A stretch of DNA of 12,262 bases. Origin: JAQVOO01 sp964524755 (GTDB lineage Bacteria; Spirochaetota; Spirochaetia; Sphaerochaetales; Sphaerochaetaceae). Positions 7,269 to 12,262 of this stretch are shown one piece after another. Numbering within the stretch: position 1 is the first letter of the stretch; the number at the start of each line of letters is the position of its first letter. The notes under the pieces were generated by a model. It was not told the DNA's origin, made no database searches, and saw only the letters and a list, made by a program, of their open reading frames with translations. The stretch covers positions 1 through 12,262 of the forward strand of contig CAZGDR010000047.1 of assembly GCA_964524755.1 (NCBI GenBank), given 5' to 3'. A program made the translations under genes and the position numbers.

Positions 7269-7297
7269 ATTCTAGTCTCCCTTATGGGAGATGTCAA
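7269..7297 (-). promoter_or_regulatory. Sigma-70 promoter of the nucleoside-uptake operon
   Basis: On the minus strand, TTGACA (7297 to 7292), a 17-base spacer and TAGAAT (7274 to 7269) form a near-consensus vegetative promoter: six of six and five of six matches. Transcription would start near 7262, giving a leader of about 28 bases before the ATG at 7234. That leaves room for the ribosome binding site but not for a purine riboswitch. It should drive the whole minus-strand series from the binding protein to the phosphoesterase. Confidence 0.85.
7276..7291. promoter_or_regulatory. Candidate operator: perfect inverted repeat inside the promoter spacer
   Basis: TCTCCC-TTAT-GGGAGA (plus-strand reading) is a perfect 6-bp inverted repeat with a four-base centre that fills 16 of the 17 bases between the -35 and -10 boxes. 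A dimeric repressor bound here would block RNA polymerase directly. The symmetry and exact placement are seen directly; the repressor is unknown and no transcription-factor gene is present in the window. I found no second copy by eye. Confidence 0.6.
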
Positions 7298-7352
7298 ATT
7301 AAACTGCAGTCTCTAAAATAATAATTCTTCAAAACACAACACTTCTCTGTAT

Positions 7353-7380
7353 AAAAAAACATATAGTTATTTTAATAACT
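7353..7380 (-). terminator. Probable rho-independent terminator of the deoC-thymidine kinase unit
   Basis: Just after the kinase stop on the minus strand, AGTTAT-TAAA-ATAACT (7380 to 7365; seven pairs if the loop is counted as two) forms an AT-rich stem. It is followed five bases later by seven T residues (7359 to 7353). Position and T-tract fit an intrinsic terminator that would separate this unit from the transporter operon promoter 55 bases further on. The stem has no strong G-C core, so efficiency may be modest. Confidence 0.55.
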
Positions 7381-7386
7381 AGAACC

Positions 7387-8541
7387 TCAATCACTAACGG
7401 TTAGTAGTGGTTGATCAAATGAAACTTCTCGTAAATTATCATGGAGCACCTTGGTCATATAGTTCCTGTCTAACTCCAATTCATAGGCTAGGCGGACTAA
7501 CAAATCTTCAGAAATTATATTCTGCTCAAAAAACAGATACATCAGAGCTTTTTCTGCTAAACATTCCGGCTTAAGTGCGTTCATGAAAATTTCTGCATCA
7601 GGTCTCCCCCCATAACGTTCTTCCATGTGCTTATGTAAAGCAGAAGTAGACACATTTTGATTTAACGCCAGCAACTCTTCTCTGAGTGGAGTCACATCTC
7701 CGCGAACAGCTTGTTCTCCCAAGGGTTTCAGATGGAAGAAAGTATATTCTTTGGCTGGCAAATAATGGTGTTCATCACAACGTGAACAGTAGTTAGGATT
7801 CAATAGATCGTTTTTCTGGGTATCGCCTCCCACAATTATTAATGGATCAAAATAGAGGGCGGGGCACTCCTGTCCATCTACTTGGTAGTAGCGATAGGTA
7901 TAAAATGCATCTTTCATACAATCGGGATGCTCACAATAGGCTGTCAATGGAATCACATCGGTCGCAATATCGAGCATTAACCGGGCGGTTGAATTAAAAA
8001 TATCACGACGAAAGTTGAGAATAAGGGTAGGAAATATAAAAAGAAGACCCCGTTCAAGACTATGGTTGCGTACCACATAGGCTATTCGCTCATCAAAGAA
8101 AGAGGCTTCATCTATGATAAATGTCCCCACATCAGGGTAATCGGCCAACACTTGCTCTAACCCAAAAGAATCGCGAATACGGGCAATGTAATCTCCACAT
8201 CGGATATATCCGTTACGATAAGCAAGCGCATCCTCAGGATATTCTTGAAAGCGTGCTCCATCAATTTCAGAGCGTACAAAAAACACTTTTCGCCGATCCA
8301 CCCCATTGGTACTGGTTAACTCGCGAATCACATCACTTTTTTTCTGCGCAATAGCAGCGTCGCGCCATACGCGAGCTGAAAACTCAGTCTTTCCCGAACC
8401 CATCGGACCAATAACAAGCACTCTCCTGCCCGGCTGAGTGAAGTCAAAATGGGTAAACGTCTGGTGGACGGTAATAGTAGGAAATCCGAGGCTTTTGAGA
8501 AAATCATGGGGCAACTTGTCCCGTTCCTCAGTATGCGGCAT
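7387..8541 (-). CDS. TK1-like (type II) thymidine kinase with long C-terminal extension
   Basis: A 384-residue protein whose N-terminal two thirds resemble type II thymidine kinases, which phosphorylate thymidine/deoxyuridine with ATP. Walker A is GPMGSGKT at 45-52. The Walker B/catalytic motif is FIIDEASFF at 141-149 (D144, catalytic-type E145), where the family usually has DE(A/G)QFF. Four cysteines, C203 and C208 (YCEHPDC) and C252 and C255 (CSRC), match the zinc-holding lasso region. The tyrosine-rich FYTYRYY (213-219) and LIIVGGD (234-240) occupy the usual thymidine-site position. The family is normally about 190-230 residues. Here the amino end is longer and about 130 residues after the zinc motif have no function I recognise. 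The start at 8541 has AAGGAG nine bases upstream and overlaps deoC by 14 bases; the in-frame ATG at 8574 lacks such a signal. Substrate identity should be treated as likely, not proven. Confidence 0.8.
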   Translation of the reverse strand: MPHTEERDKLPHDFLKSLGFPTITVHQTFTHFDFTQPGRRVLVIGPMGSGKTEFSARVWRDAAIAQKKSDVIRELTSTNGVDRRKVFFVRSEIDGARFQEYPEDALAYRNGYIRCGDYIARIRDSFGLEQVLADYPDVGTFIIDEASFFDERIAYVVRNHSLERGLLFIFPTLILNFRRDIFNSTARLMLDIATDVIPLTAYCEHPDCMKDAFYTYRYYQVDGQECPALYFDPLIIVGGDTQKNDLLNPNYCSRCDEHHYLPAKEYTFFHLKPLGEQAVRGDVTPLREELLALNQNVSTSALHKHMEERYGGRPDAEIFMNALKPECLAEKALMYLFFEQNIISEDLLVRLAYELELDRNYMTKVLHDNLREVSFDQPLLTVSD

Positions 8542-9202
8542 GCGAAGCAGCTCCTTGAATAATAGCGATACCACTGCTCGTTCCTAGACGAGAAGCTCCC
8601 GAAGAGATCATTGCAATCGCAGTTTCATAGCTACGTACTCCGCCTGAAGCTTTTACCCCAATATCTTCACCTACCACCGAACGCATCAGAGCAACATCCT
8701 GTTCCGTAGCCCCTCCGGTAGAAAAACCAGTTGACGTTTTCACGAACTGAGCTCCACCCTGTACTGCCAAACGACACGCTTTCTCTTTCTCTTCGTCAGA
8801 AAGCAAACAAGTTTCAATGATTACTTTGAGTACATTATCCTTGCAGGCCTCTTTTACTAATCGAATATCGCGCTCAACGGCATCGAGGCGTCCTTCTTTA
8901 AGCCAACCCACGTTAATAACCATATCTATTTCAGAGGCTCCATCGGCAATCGCCTGAGCAGCTTCAAAGGCCTTAGTCTCACTTTTCATGGCGCCTAAAG
9001 GGAAACCCACAACGGTACATACCTTAACAGAACTCTCTTTGAGTAACGCAGCACACGTAGCGGTCCAACAACTATTTACACAAACTGAAGCAAATGCATG
9101 GTGTTTAGCCTCATTGCACAGCTGTGTAATCTTATCTTCAGTAGCGTTCGTCGCTAACAGTGTATGGTCAATATAAGCAGCTATTTCATCTATTTTTATC
9201 AT
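8528..9202 (-). CDS. deoC: Deoxyribose-phosphate aldolase
   Basis: A 224-residue class I aldolase that splits 2-deoxyribose-5-phosphate into glyceraldehyde-3-phosphate and acetaldehyde, the last step of deoxynucleoside catabolism. Family motifs are clear: IDHTLL at 11-16, VCTVVGFPLG at 61-70, EIDMVINVGWL at 91-101 (D93, proton relay), KVIIETCLL at 126-134, FVKTSTGF at 153-160 with Schiff-base lysine K155, and VKASGGVR at 183-190 with second active-site lysine K184. The start at 9202 is chosen because GGAGG lies eight bases upstream; the in-frame ATGs at 9217 and 9208 overlap or abut that ribosome binding site. The length is typical of the short bacterial form. Its 3' end overlaps the thymidine kinase gene, so the two are probably translated together. 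No phosphopentomutase (deoB) or pyrimidine phosphorylase gene is present in the window. Confidence 0.96.
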   Translation of the reverse strand: MIKIDEIAAYIDHTLLATNATEDKITQLCNEAKHHAFASVCVNSCWTATCAALLKESSVKVCTVVGFPLGAMKSETKAFEAAQAIADGASEIDMVINVGWLKEGRLDAVERDIRLVKEACKDNVLKVIIETCLLSDEEKEKACRLAVQGGAQFVKTSTGFSTGGATEQDVALMRSVVGEDIGVKASGGVRSYETAIAMISSGASRLGTSSGIAIIQGAASHAAY

Positions 9203-9240
9203 AAACATCTCCTCCATTCTTAGCAGGTTTAGAGTACTTC

Positions 9241-9269
9241 ATTCTATTCTCCTGCGCAACTGGGATAAT
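9241..9269 (-). promoter_or_regulatory. Possible deoC promoter (TAGAAT -10)
   Basis: On the minus strand TAGAAT (9246 to 9241) would place transcription start about 32 bases before the deoC ATG. It is the same -10 sequence as in the transporter-operon promoter. At a 17-base spacing the -35 position holds ATTATC (9269 to 9264), a poor match, so it would need an activator or another -35. It overlaps the proposed plus-strand promoter face to face. Confidence 0.35.
9261..9269 (+). promoter_or_regulatory. Possible extended -10 promoter for the Nudix-yigZ pair
   Basis: TGGGATAAT fits the extended -10 pattern TGnTATAAT except for one base (G for the first T of the hexamer). No good -35 box lies 16-18 bases upstream (ATTCTA at 9241-9246), which extended -10 promoters tolerate. 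Transcription would begin near 9276, ahead of either candidate start of the Nudix gene. Confidence 0.35.
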
Positions 9270-9282
9270 TCAGTTAAGAGTT

Positions 9283-9292
9283 ATGGTACCAT
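9283..9292. repeat. Perfect 10-bp palindrome ATGGTACCAT in the deoC/Nudix divergent region
   Basis: ATGGTACCAT is fully self-complementary and lies just downstream of the candidate plus-strand promoter, between the divergent genes. It could be an operator half or core. A ten-base palindrome can occur by chance, and no second copy was noticed. Confidence 0.3.
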
Positions 9293-9329
9293 CTTGATTT
9301 TTCCTTTCTCAAAGGCTACTGTCAAGAAC

Positions 9330-10229
9330 ATGATACTTGAAACAATCGCAGAAAAATATCTCTGGTTTTTAGTGGCTATCCTTGGAGTAAACCTCTATCA
9401 AAGAAAGTTTGCCCCACGCAGTTTTAAGAAAAGAACAGCCACCCTTATAATTGCCACTCTCGCAATGGTATGGCAAATATTCATAGTTATTATTATCAGT
9501 CGCGGCTGGCCACACTGGTTTGCCGTTCCTGCTCTGGCCCTCACGGTTGCACTAGTAATCCCTTTCCGCCAAAGAGTATTGCTCTTTAGAACTACCTGTA
9601 GTCGCTGTTCGGCTAAACTTACCCCATCAGCTATAATCAACTACGATGATAACCTATGTGATGCATGCTGGGCAGAAGATCACCCCGAAGAACAAATAGT
9701 TGAGGAGGTTGAAGAAGAGACAGAATTAGCAGATGTCGCTGCTCGTAGCGTAGATGAAATTGACTGGGATAGTTGGGAACCAACAGAAACAGCTGTTTTG
9801 TGCTACCTCTTCGAAGAAGACAAGGTCTTACTCATCGACAAGAAAACGGGTTTCGGGAAAGGTAAAGTCACGGCTCCTGGTGGACATGTCGAAGATTATG
9901 AAACAGCAAGTGAAGCCGCAATCCGGGAATTTAAAGAAGAAACTGAAGTTGATATCCCTACGGTTGAACTCAAAGGTACCCTTGAATTCCAATTCACCGA
10001 TGGAATGGCCATGCGAGGATATGTCTTCTTTGCCTATTCTTATAGTGGAGAGCCTGCAGAAACAGAAGAAGCTCGTCCGTTCTGGAGTCCCGTTACCGAT
10101 CTTCCTTATGATAAGATGTGGGCTGATGACCGCCTCTGGTTGCCAATGGCAATGGAAAATCGTCCCTTTATAGCACGCTTTATTTTTGACGGAGACGACA
10201 TGCTCAGTCACCAATTAATTGAGTCATAG
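9330..10229 (+). CDS. Membrane-anchored zinc-ribbon/Nudix hydrolase (MTH1-like Nudix domain)
   Basis: A 299-residue three-part protein. First come hydrophobic segments at about 8-23, 37-57 and 62-78, predicted membrane helices. Then a zinc-ribbon pattern CSRC (90-93) and CDAC (110-113), followed by a very acidic linker (about 117-150). The rest is a Nudix domain: the box runs from G185 through E191, R199-E200 and E203-E204, with E206 where glycine is usual. The C-terminal half resembles human MTH1 (NUDT1): GFGKGKV..PGGHV, and MWADDRLWLP at 263-272 against MTH1's MWPDD. MTH1 hydrolyses oxidised purine dNTPs such as 8-oxo-dGTP, so nucleotide-pool cleaning is the likely role. The position of MTH1's base-recognising N33 seems to be threonine (T181). 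The start is uncertain: ATG 9330 or in-frame TTG 9294, neither with a good ribosome binding site. It ends 23 bases before yigZ. Confidence 0.85.
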   Translation: MILETIAEKYLWFLVAILGVNLYQRKFAPRSFKKRTATLIIATLAMVWQIFIVIIISRGWPHWFAVPALALTVALVIPFRQRVLLFRTTCSRCSAKLTPSAIINYDDNLCDACWAEDHPEEQIVEEVEEETELADVAARSVDEIDWDSWEPTETAVLCYLFEEDKVLLIDKKTGFGKGKVTAPGGHVEDYETASEAAIREFKEETEVDIPTVELKGTLEFQFTDGMAMRGYVFFAYSYSGEPAETEEARPFWSPVTDLPYDKMWADDRLWLPMAMENRPFIARFIFDGDDMLSHQLIES

Positions 10230-10252
10230 AGCAGAGCATGCTACAATAGGCA

Positions 10253-10870
10253 ATGCGAATCCCAATATCCTCTGCTAGTGCTGAAATTGAAGTAAGGCGA
10301 TCTCGTTTCATAGCTTTGGTAGAACCAGTTACCGATACTGAGACCATGAAGACAATTATAAGCACGGTTCGTGCCCAACACCCCCAAGCTAACCACGTTG
10401 TACATGCTGCCATTATGGGTGAACAAGGTACTCAATTTAGTTACAGTGATGATCATGAACCAAAAAACACTGCCGGAAGACCTGTCCTTGAAATACTAAA
10501 AGGGAGTGATATTACCAACATCCTCCTTATGGTTGTCCGCTATTTCGGGGGAACCCTACTGGGAACCGGTGGGTTGGTAAAAGCTTATGGTAATGCTGCA
10601 AAAGCAGTTCTAGAGGTCTTGAAAACGGAAGAACTTATCCATAAAACAACGCTAAAAATTACGATAGATTACGACATCTACGAACAGGTTCAAAATCTCC
10701 TTGCCGAAAACAAAGCTCAATTCGAAGCCGACTTCGCTACAGGAATAACTATCGAAGCTATTGTCCCTACTTCGCAAGTAGAGACCGTGGCCTCTCAGAT
10801 TACAAACCTCAGCGCAGGAACTGCTGTAATTCTTACTATGCAAGCTCATCCGCATCAAGTTGTTCAATAA
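10253..10870 (+). CDS. yigZ: YigZ/IMPACT family protein (UPF0029)
   Basis: A 205-residue protein with the two-domain layout of the YigZ family: an N-terminal UPF0029 domain and a C-terminal DUF1949-type domain. Signatures are RRSRFIA at 15-21, SDDHEPKNTAGRPVLE at 65-80 and VVRYFGGTLLGTGGLVKAYG at 94-113. The usual DDGEP appears as DDHEP. Eukaryotic IMPACT relatives act in translation control. The bacterial members are cytoplasmic and poorly defined, with proposed nucleic-acid or ribosome links. The start is the only sensible ATG near the family's normal N-terminus, with just a weak AATAGG two bases upstream. It follows the Nudix gene by 23 bases and is probably co-transcribed with it. Its last 35 bases overlap the end of the opposite-strand peptidase gene. 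Confidence 0.92.
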   Translation: MRIPISSASAEIEVRRSRFIALVEPVTDTETMKTIISTVRAQHPQANHVVHAAIMGEQGTQFSYSDDHEPKNTAGRPVLEILKGSDITNILLMVVRYFGGTLLGTGGLVKAYGNAAKAVLEVLKTEELIHKTTLKITIDYDIYEQVQNLLAENKAQFEADFATGITIEAIVPTSQVETVASQITNLSAGTAVILTMQAHPHQVVQ

Positions 10871-12104
10871 AACGGATTGCGATCGATAACGCCTGTTCCA
10901 CAACATGAGGATCAATCGCTTCAGGGAGATCGTCTAGAGTATGATAGACTCTAGGTTCTTTGGTTTTTCCCAAGGACATCGCCATAAGCGTTACTGCCTC
11001 GAGACCGGCTTTGGCAGCCTCTCCTGCATCTGTCCCCCCCGTAAGGAAGGCTATAGGTTGACTAAAGGCCTCAAAACCCATTGACTTAGCAATCCCAACG
11101 CACTGAGTCGCCATTTCTTGTGACAACTTAACGCTCCCATTAATATCGCTGGTTAGGAAAGAAAGATCTTTTGAATTATACGGACAATCGACATTAAAAT
11201 TCCAACTCTTCTTTGAGAGCACACTTACATCATTACGATGGCGGTTATAGAAATCTCGAGATCCTCGCAATCCAGCCTCTTCTCCATCAAAACTAGCAAA
11301 AACAACCCTTGTGTTCTGTAAGGGATTACCGTTATCAGCATTCTGTTTAAAGTAGTGGGCTAATTGTACAGCCATGGCTGAAGAAATCAGGTTATCTCCA
11401 GCCCCGGGACTACCTTTATCTGAAGCAAAAAACCAGAGTTGCAACACCCAAGGTGATGCCAGGGTTAAGGCGATAGCACACAGTAAAAAAATTAGAGAGA
11501 GCGAGCCCCTTGCAAAGAAGTTACCCGTTGCAAGATTGGCAATAGTTTGAGCCAAGGAAGCTAAAGTGAGTACAACAAATGCACCTAATCCAATACCTAT
11601 CCGAATAACATAAAGGTGGGGTTTATAGGTAAGAAAGTTGAACACATACGCACTATCATGGTGTCCACTAAAGACAATTGTTTTTTCTACGGCATGCTCT
11701 GGTTCAATTATCCCATACACATTTTTTCCTGTGACCTTAGGGTACCAACGATCAATAACCTGACGGTAAAGAAGGAACTCATACACCATAATAAGCAATC
11801 CACCTACCATGAGAATGAGCGCTATAAGAGGGAGTGAAAACCAGAAGAAAATGAGCGCTATGGGATAGAGCGCCACCATAATTCGGATCCATCCTAAAAA
11901 GGCTGCTGGATGGAGGGTAAAAGCCTCACTTTCAACACGGTCACAAACAGGTTGCAGTTCATCAGCTAGAACTTTCGCAGTATCAAGACACGCAGAACTA
12001 CCGCTAAGACGGCTACCAAACCTTTGAATGATAGTACTTACCATCTCTAAGGCATTCTTACTCATTCTGGCCGCCTGTAACTTTTCCATCTTCACTTTTG
12101 CCAT
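10836..12104 (-). CDS. M28-family zinc metallopeptidase with transmembrane insertions
   Basis: A 422-residue membrane protein with the complete M28 (aminopeptidase Y/S-type) metal site. GHHDSA at 147-152 supplies H148 and the supporting D150, GAGDN at 234-238 the bridging D237, and DGEEAG at 273-278 the general base E275 and ligand E276. NVDCP at 304-308 supplies D306, and VYHTLDD at 386-392 the last ligand H388. Hydrophobic segments at about 71-90, 91-112, 165-190 and 202-226 suggest four membrane helices. The second pair is inserted between the first and second catalytic motifs. With no signal peptide and a positively charged N-terminus, the catalytic parts probably all face the cytoplasm (inference). 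The ATG at 12104 has GAGG six bases upstream. It is divergent from a tRNA gene and convergent with yigZ. The substrate is unknown; it is probably an exopeptidase. Confidence 0.88.
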   Translation of the reverse strand: MAKVKMEKLQAARMSKNALEMVSTIIQRFGSRLSGSSACLDTAKVLADELQPVCDRVESEAFTLHPAAFLGWIRIMVALYPIALIFFWFSLPLIALILMVGGLLIMVYEFLLYRQVIDRWYPKVTGKNVYGIIEPEHAVEKTIVFSGHHDSAYVFNFLTYKPHLYVIRIGIGLGAFVVLTLASLAQTIANLATGNFFARGSLSLIFLLCAIALTLASPWVLQLWFFASDKGSPGAGDNLISSAMAVQLAHYFKQNADNGNPLQNTRVVFASFDGEEAGLRGSRDFYNRHRNDVSVLSKKSWNFNVDCPYNSKDLSFLTSDINGSVKLSQEMATQCVGIAKSMGFEAFSQPIAFLTGGTDAGEAAKAGLEAVTLMAMSLGKTKEPRVYHTLDDLPEAIDPHVVEQALSIAIRFIEQLDADELA

Positions 12105-12120
12105 CTGTTACCTCGGCTTC

Positions 12121-12149
12121 ATCATGACGGCCTCCCTCTATTCTGTCAA
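12121..12149 (-). promoter_or_regulatory. Possible promoter of the M28 peptidase gene
   Basis: On the minus strand TTGACA (12149 to 12144), a 17-base spacer and CATGAT (12126 to 12121, four of six) could form a promoter. Transcription would then begin around 12114, only about ten bases before the ATG and right at the GAGG ribosome binding site. That is unusually short, so this is weak. Confidence 0.3.
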
Positions 12150-12168
12150 GTTTCTGCCTTGAAATACC

Positions 12169-12192
12169 CTTTACTCTTTACTCTACTTTACT
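12169..12192 (+). repeat. Three CTTTACT heptamers upstream of the tRNA promoter
   Basis: CTTTACT occurs exactly at 12169-12175, 12176-12182 and 12186-12192: two in tandem and a third after three bases, the last touching the -35 box. The positions correspond to about -36 to -59 of the tRNA promoter, where UP elements or activator sites lie. The function is unknown. Confidence 0.6.
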
Positions 12193-12220
12193 TGACAAAG
12201 AATTACGCCATCGCTATAGT
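12192..12220 (+). promoter_or_regulatory. Strong sigma-70 promoter of the tRNA gene
   Basis: TTGACA (12192-12197), a 17-base spacer and TATAGT (12215-12220, five of six) form a near-consensus promoter. Transcription should start near 12227, about seven bases before the mature tRNA 5' end at 12234. This short leader is normal for tRNA transcripts, which are trimmed by RNase P. Confidence 0.88.
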
Positions 12221-12233
12221 GAGAATCCTGATT

Positions 12234-12262
12234 GGAGAGATGTCCGAGCGGTTGAAGGAGGC
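12234..12262 (+). tRNA. tRNA-Ser, 5' part (cut by window edge)
   Basis: The last 29 bases match the start of a bacterial class II tRNA. GGAGAGA is the 5' acceptor strand, followed by TG (positions 8-9) and a D-arm with TCCGAGCGG, a TTGAA loop part and the closing GGA. This acceptor and D-arm combination is characteristic of tRNA-Ser. The anticodon, variable arm and 3' end lie beyond the window, so the isoacceptor cannot be named and identity as Ser is by resemblance. The promoter just upstream supports a real, expressed gene. Confidence 0.8.

Noticed and set aside
8542..8574. Thymidine kinase start at the ATG at 8574
   Set aside because: It would extend the overlap with deoC to 47 bases and lacks a well placed SD, whereas the ATG at 8541 has AAGGAG nine bases upstream.
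9754..10173. 139-codon plus-strand frame inside the Nudix gene
   Set aside because: It overlaps in another frame a protein with a clear Nudix box and MTH1-like tail; its composition (lysine/serine/leucine-rich, no motif) looks like out-of-frame translation.
1..12262. Mobile element, prophage, CRISPR, toxin-antitoxin or defence island
   Set aside because: No transposase, integrase, regularly spaced repeats, terminal repeats or known defence domains were seen. Codon style and packing are uniform throughout.

Overview
The window reads as a bacterial chromosome segment built around purine/deoxynucleoside uptake and salvage. The best taxonomic guess is a spirochaete of the Treponema/Sphaerochaeta kind. 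This rests on the PnrA-like basic membrane protein with an 'FAQG'-ending signal peptide, the PnrABCDE-like transporter order and the style of the metallophosphoesterase. It is an inference from remembered family resemblance, not a demonstrated placement. Base composition looks moderate and slightly AT-rich, genes are tightly packed, and most starts carry strong AGGAG-type ribosome binding sites.

Minus strand, 7300 down to 1: one long apparent operon. A near-consensus sigma-70 promoter (TTGACA, 17 bp, TAGAAT) with a perfect inverted repeat in its spacer drives eight genes. In order they are a periplasmic BMP-family nucleoside-binding protein, a stem-loop, a double-NBD ABC ATPase, two BPD_transp_2 permeases, a trimeric-type purine nucleoside phosphorylase, a DUF985 cupin, a short-chain dehydrogenase and a metallophosphoesterase cut by the left edge. 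Junctions are mostly overlaps or gaps under 20 bases; the exception is the ~115-base gap after the binding-protein gene, which holds the stem-loop. The logic is import of purine (deoxy)nucleosides followed by phosphorolysis to base plus (deoxy)ribose-1-phosphate. The roles of the last three genes are not obvious.

Minus strand, 9202 down to 7353: deoC (deoxyribose-phosphate aldolase) overlaps by 14 bases a TK1-like thymidine kinase with a long extra C-terminal region, followed by an AT-rich stem and T-tract that is a probable terminator. This unit also handles deoxynucleosides.

Plus strand, 9264 to 10870: divergent from deoC is an unusual protein joining an N-terminal membrane anchor, a four-cysteine zinc ribbon and an MTH1-like Nudix domain. 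It is followed by a YigZ/IMPACT-family gene. The yigZ 3' end overlaps the convergent M28 peptidase gene by 35 bases.

Minus strand, 12104 down to 10836: an M28-family metallopeptidase with all expected zinc ligands, but with four predicted membrane helices, two of them inserted between the catalytic motifs. Right edge, plus strand: a strong promoter and the first 29 bases of a tRNA, most likely tRNA-Ser. Three CTTTACT heptamers lie immediately upstream of its -35 box.

No insertion sequence, prophage, CRISPR array or obvious defence system was seen. The items most worth a second look are the operator-like palindrome in the transporter promoter, the enlarged thymidine kinase, the membrane/zinc-ribbon/Nudix fusion and the membrane M28 peptidase. 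No stretch over 300 bases lacks a gene.
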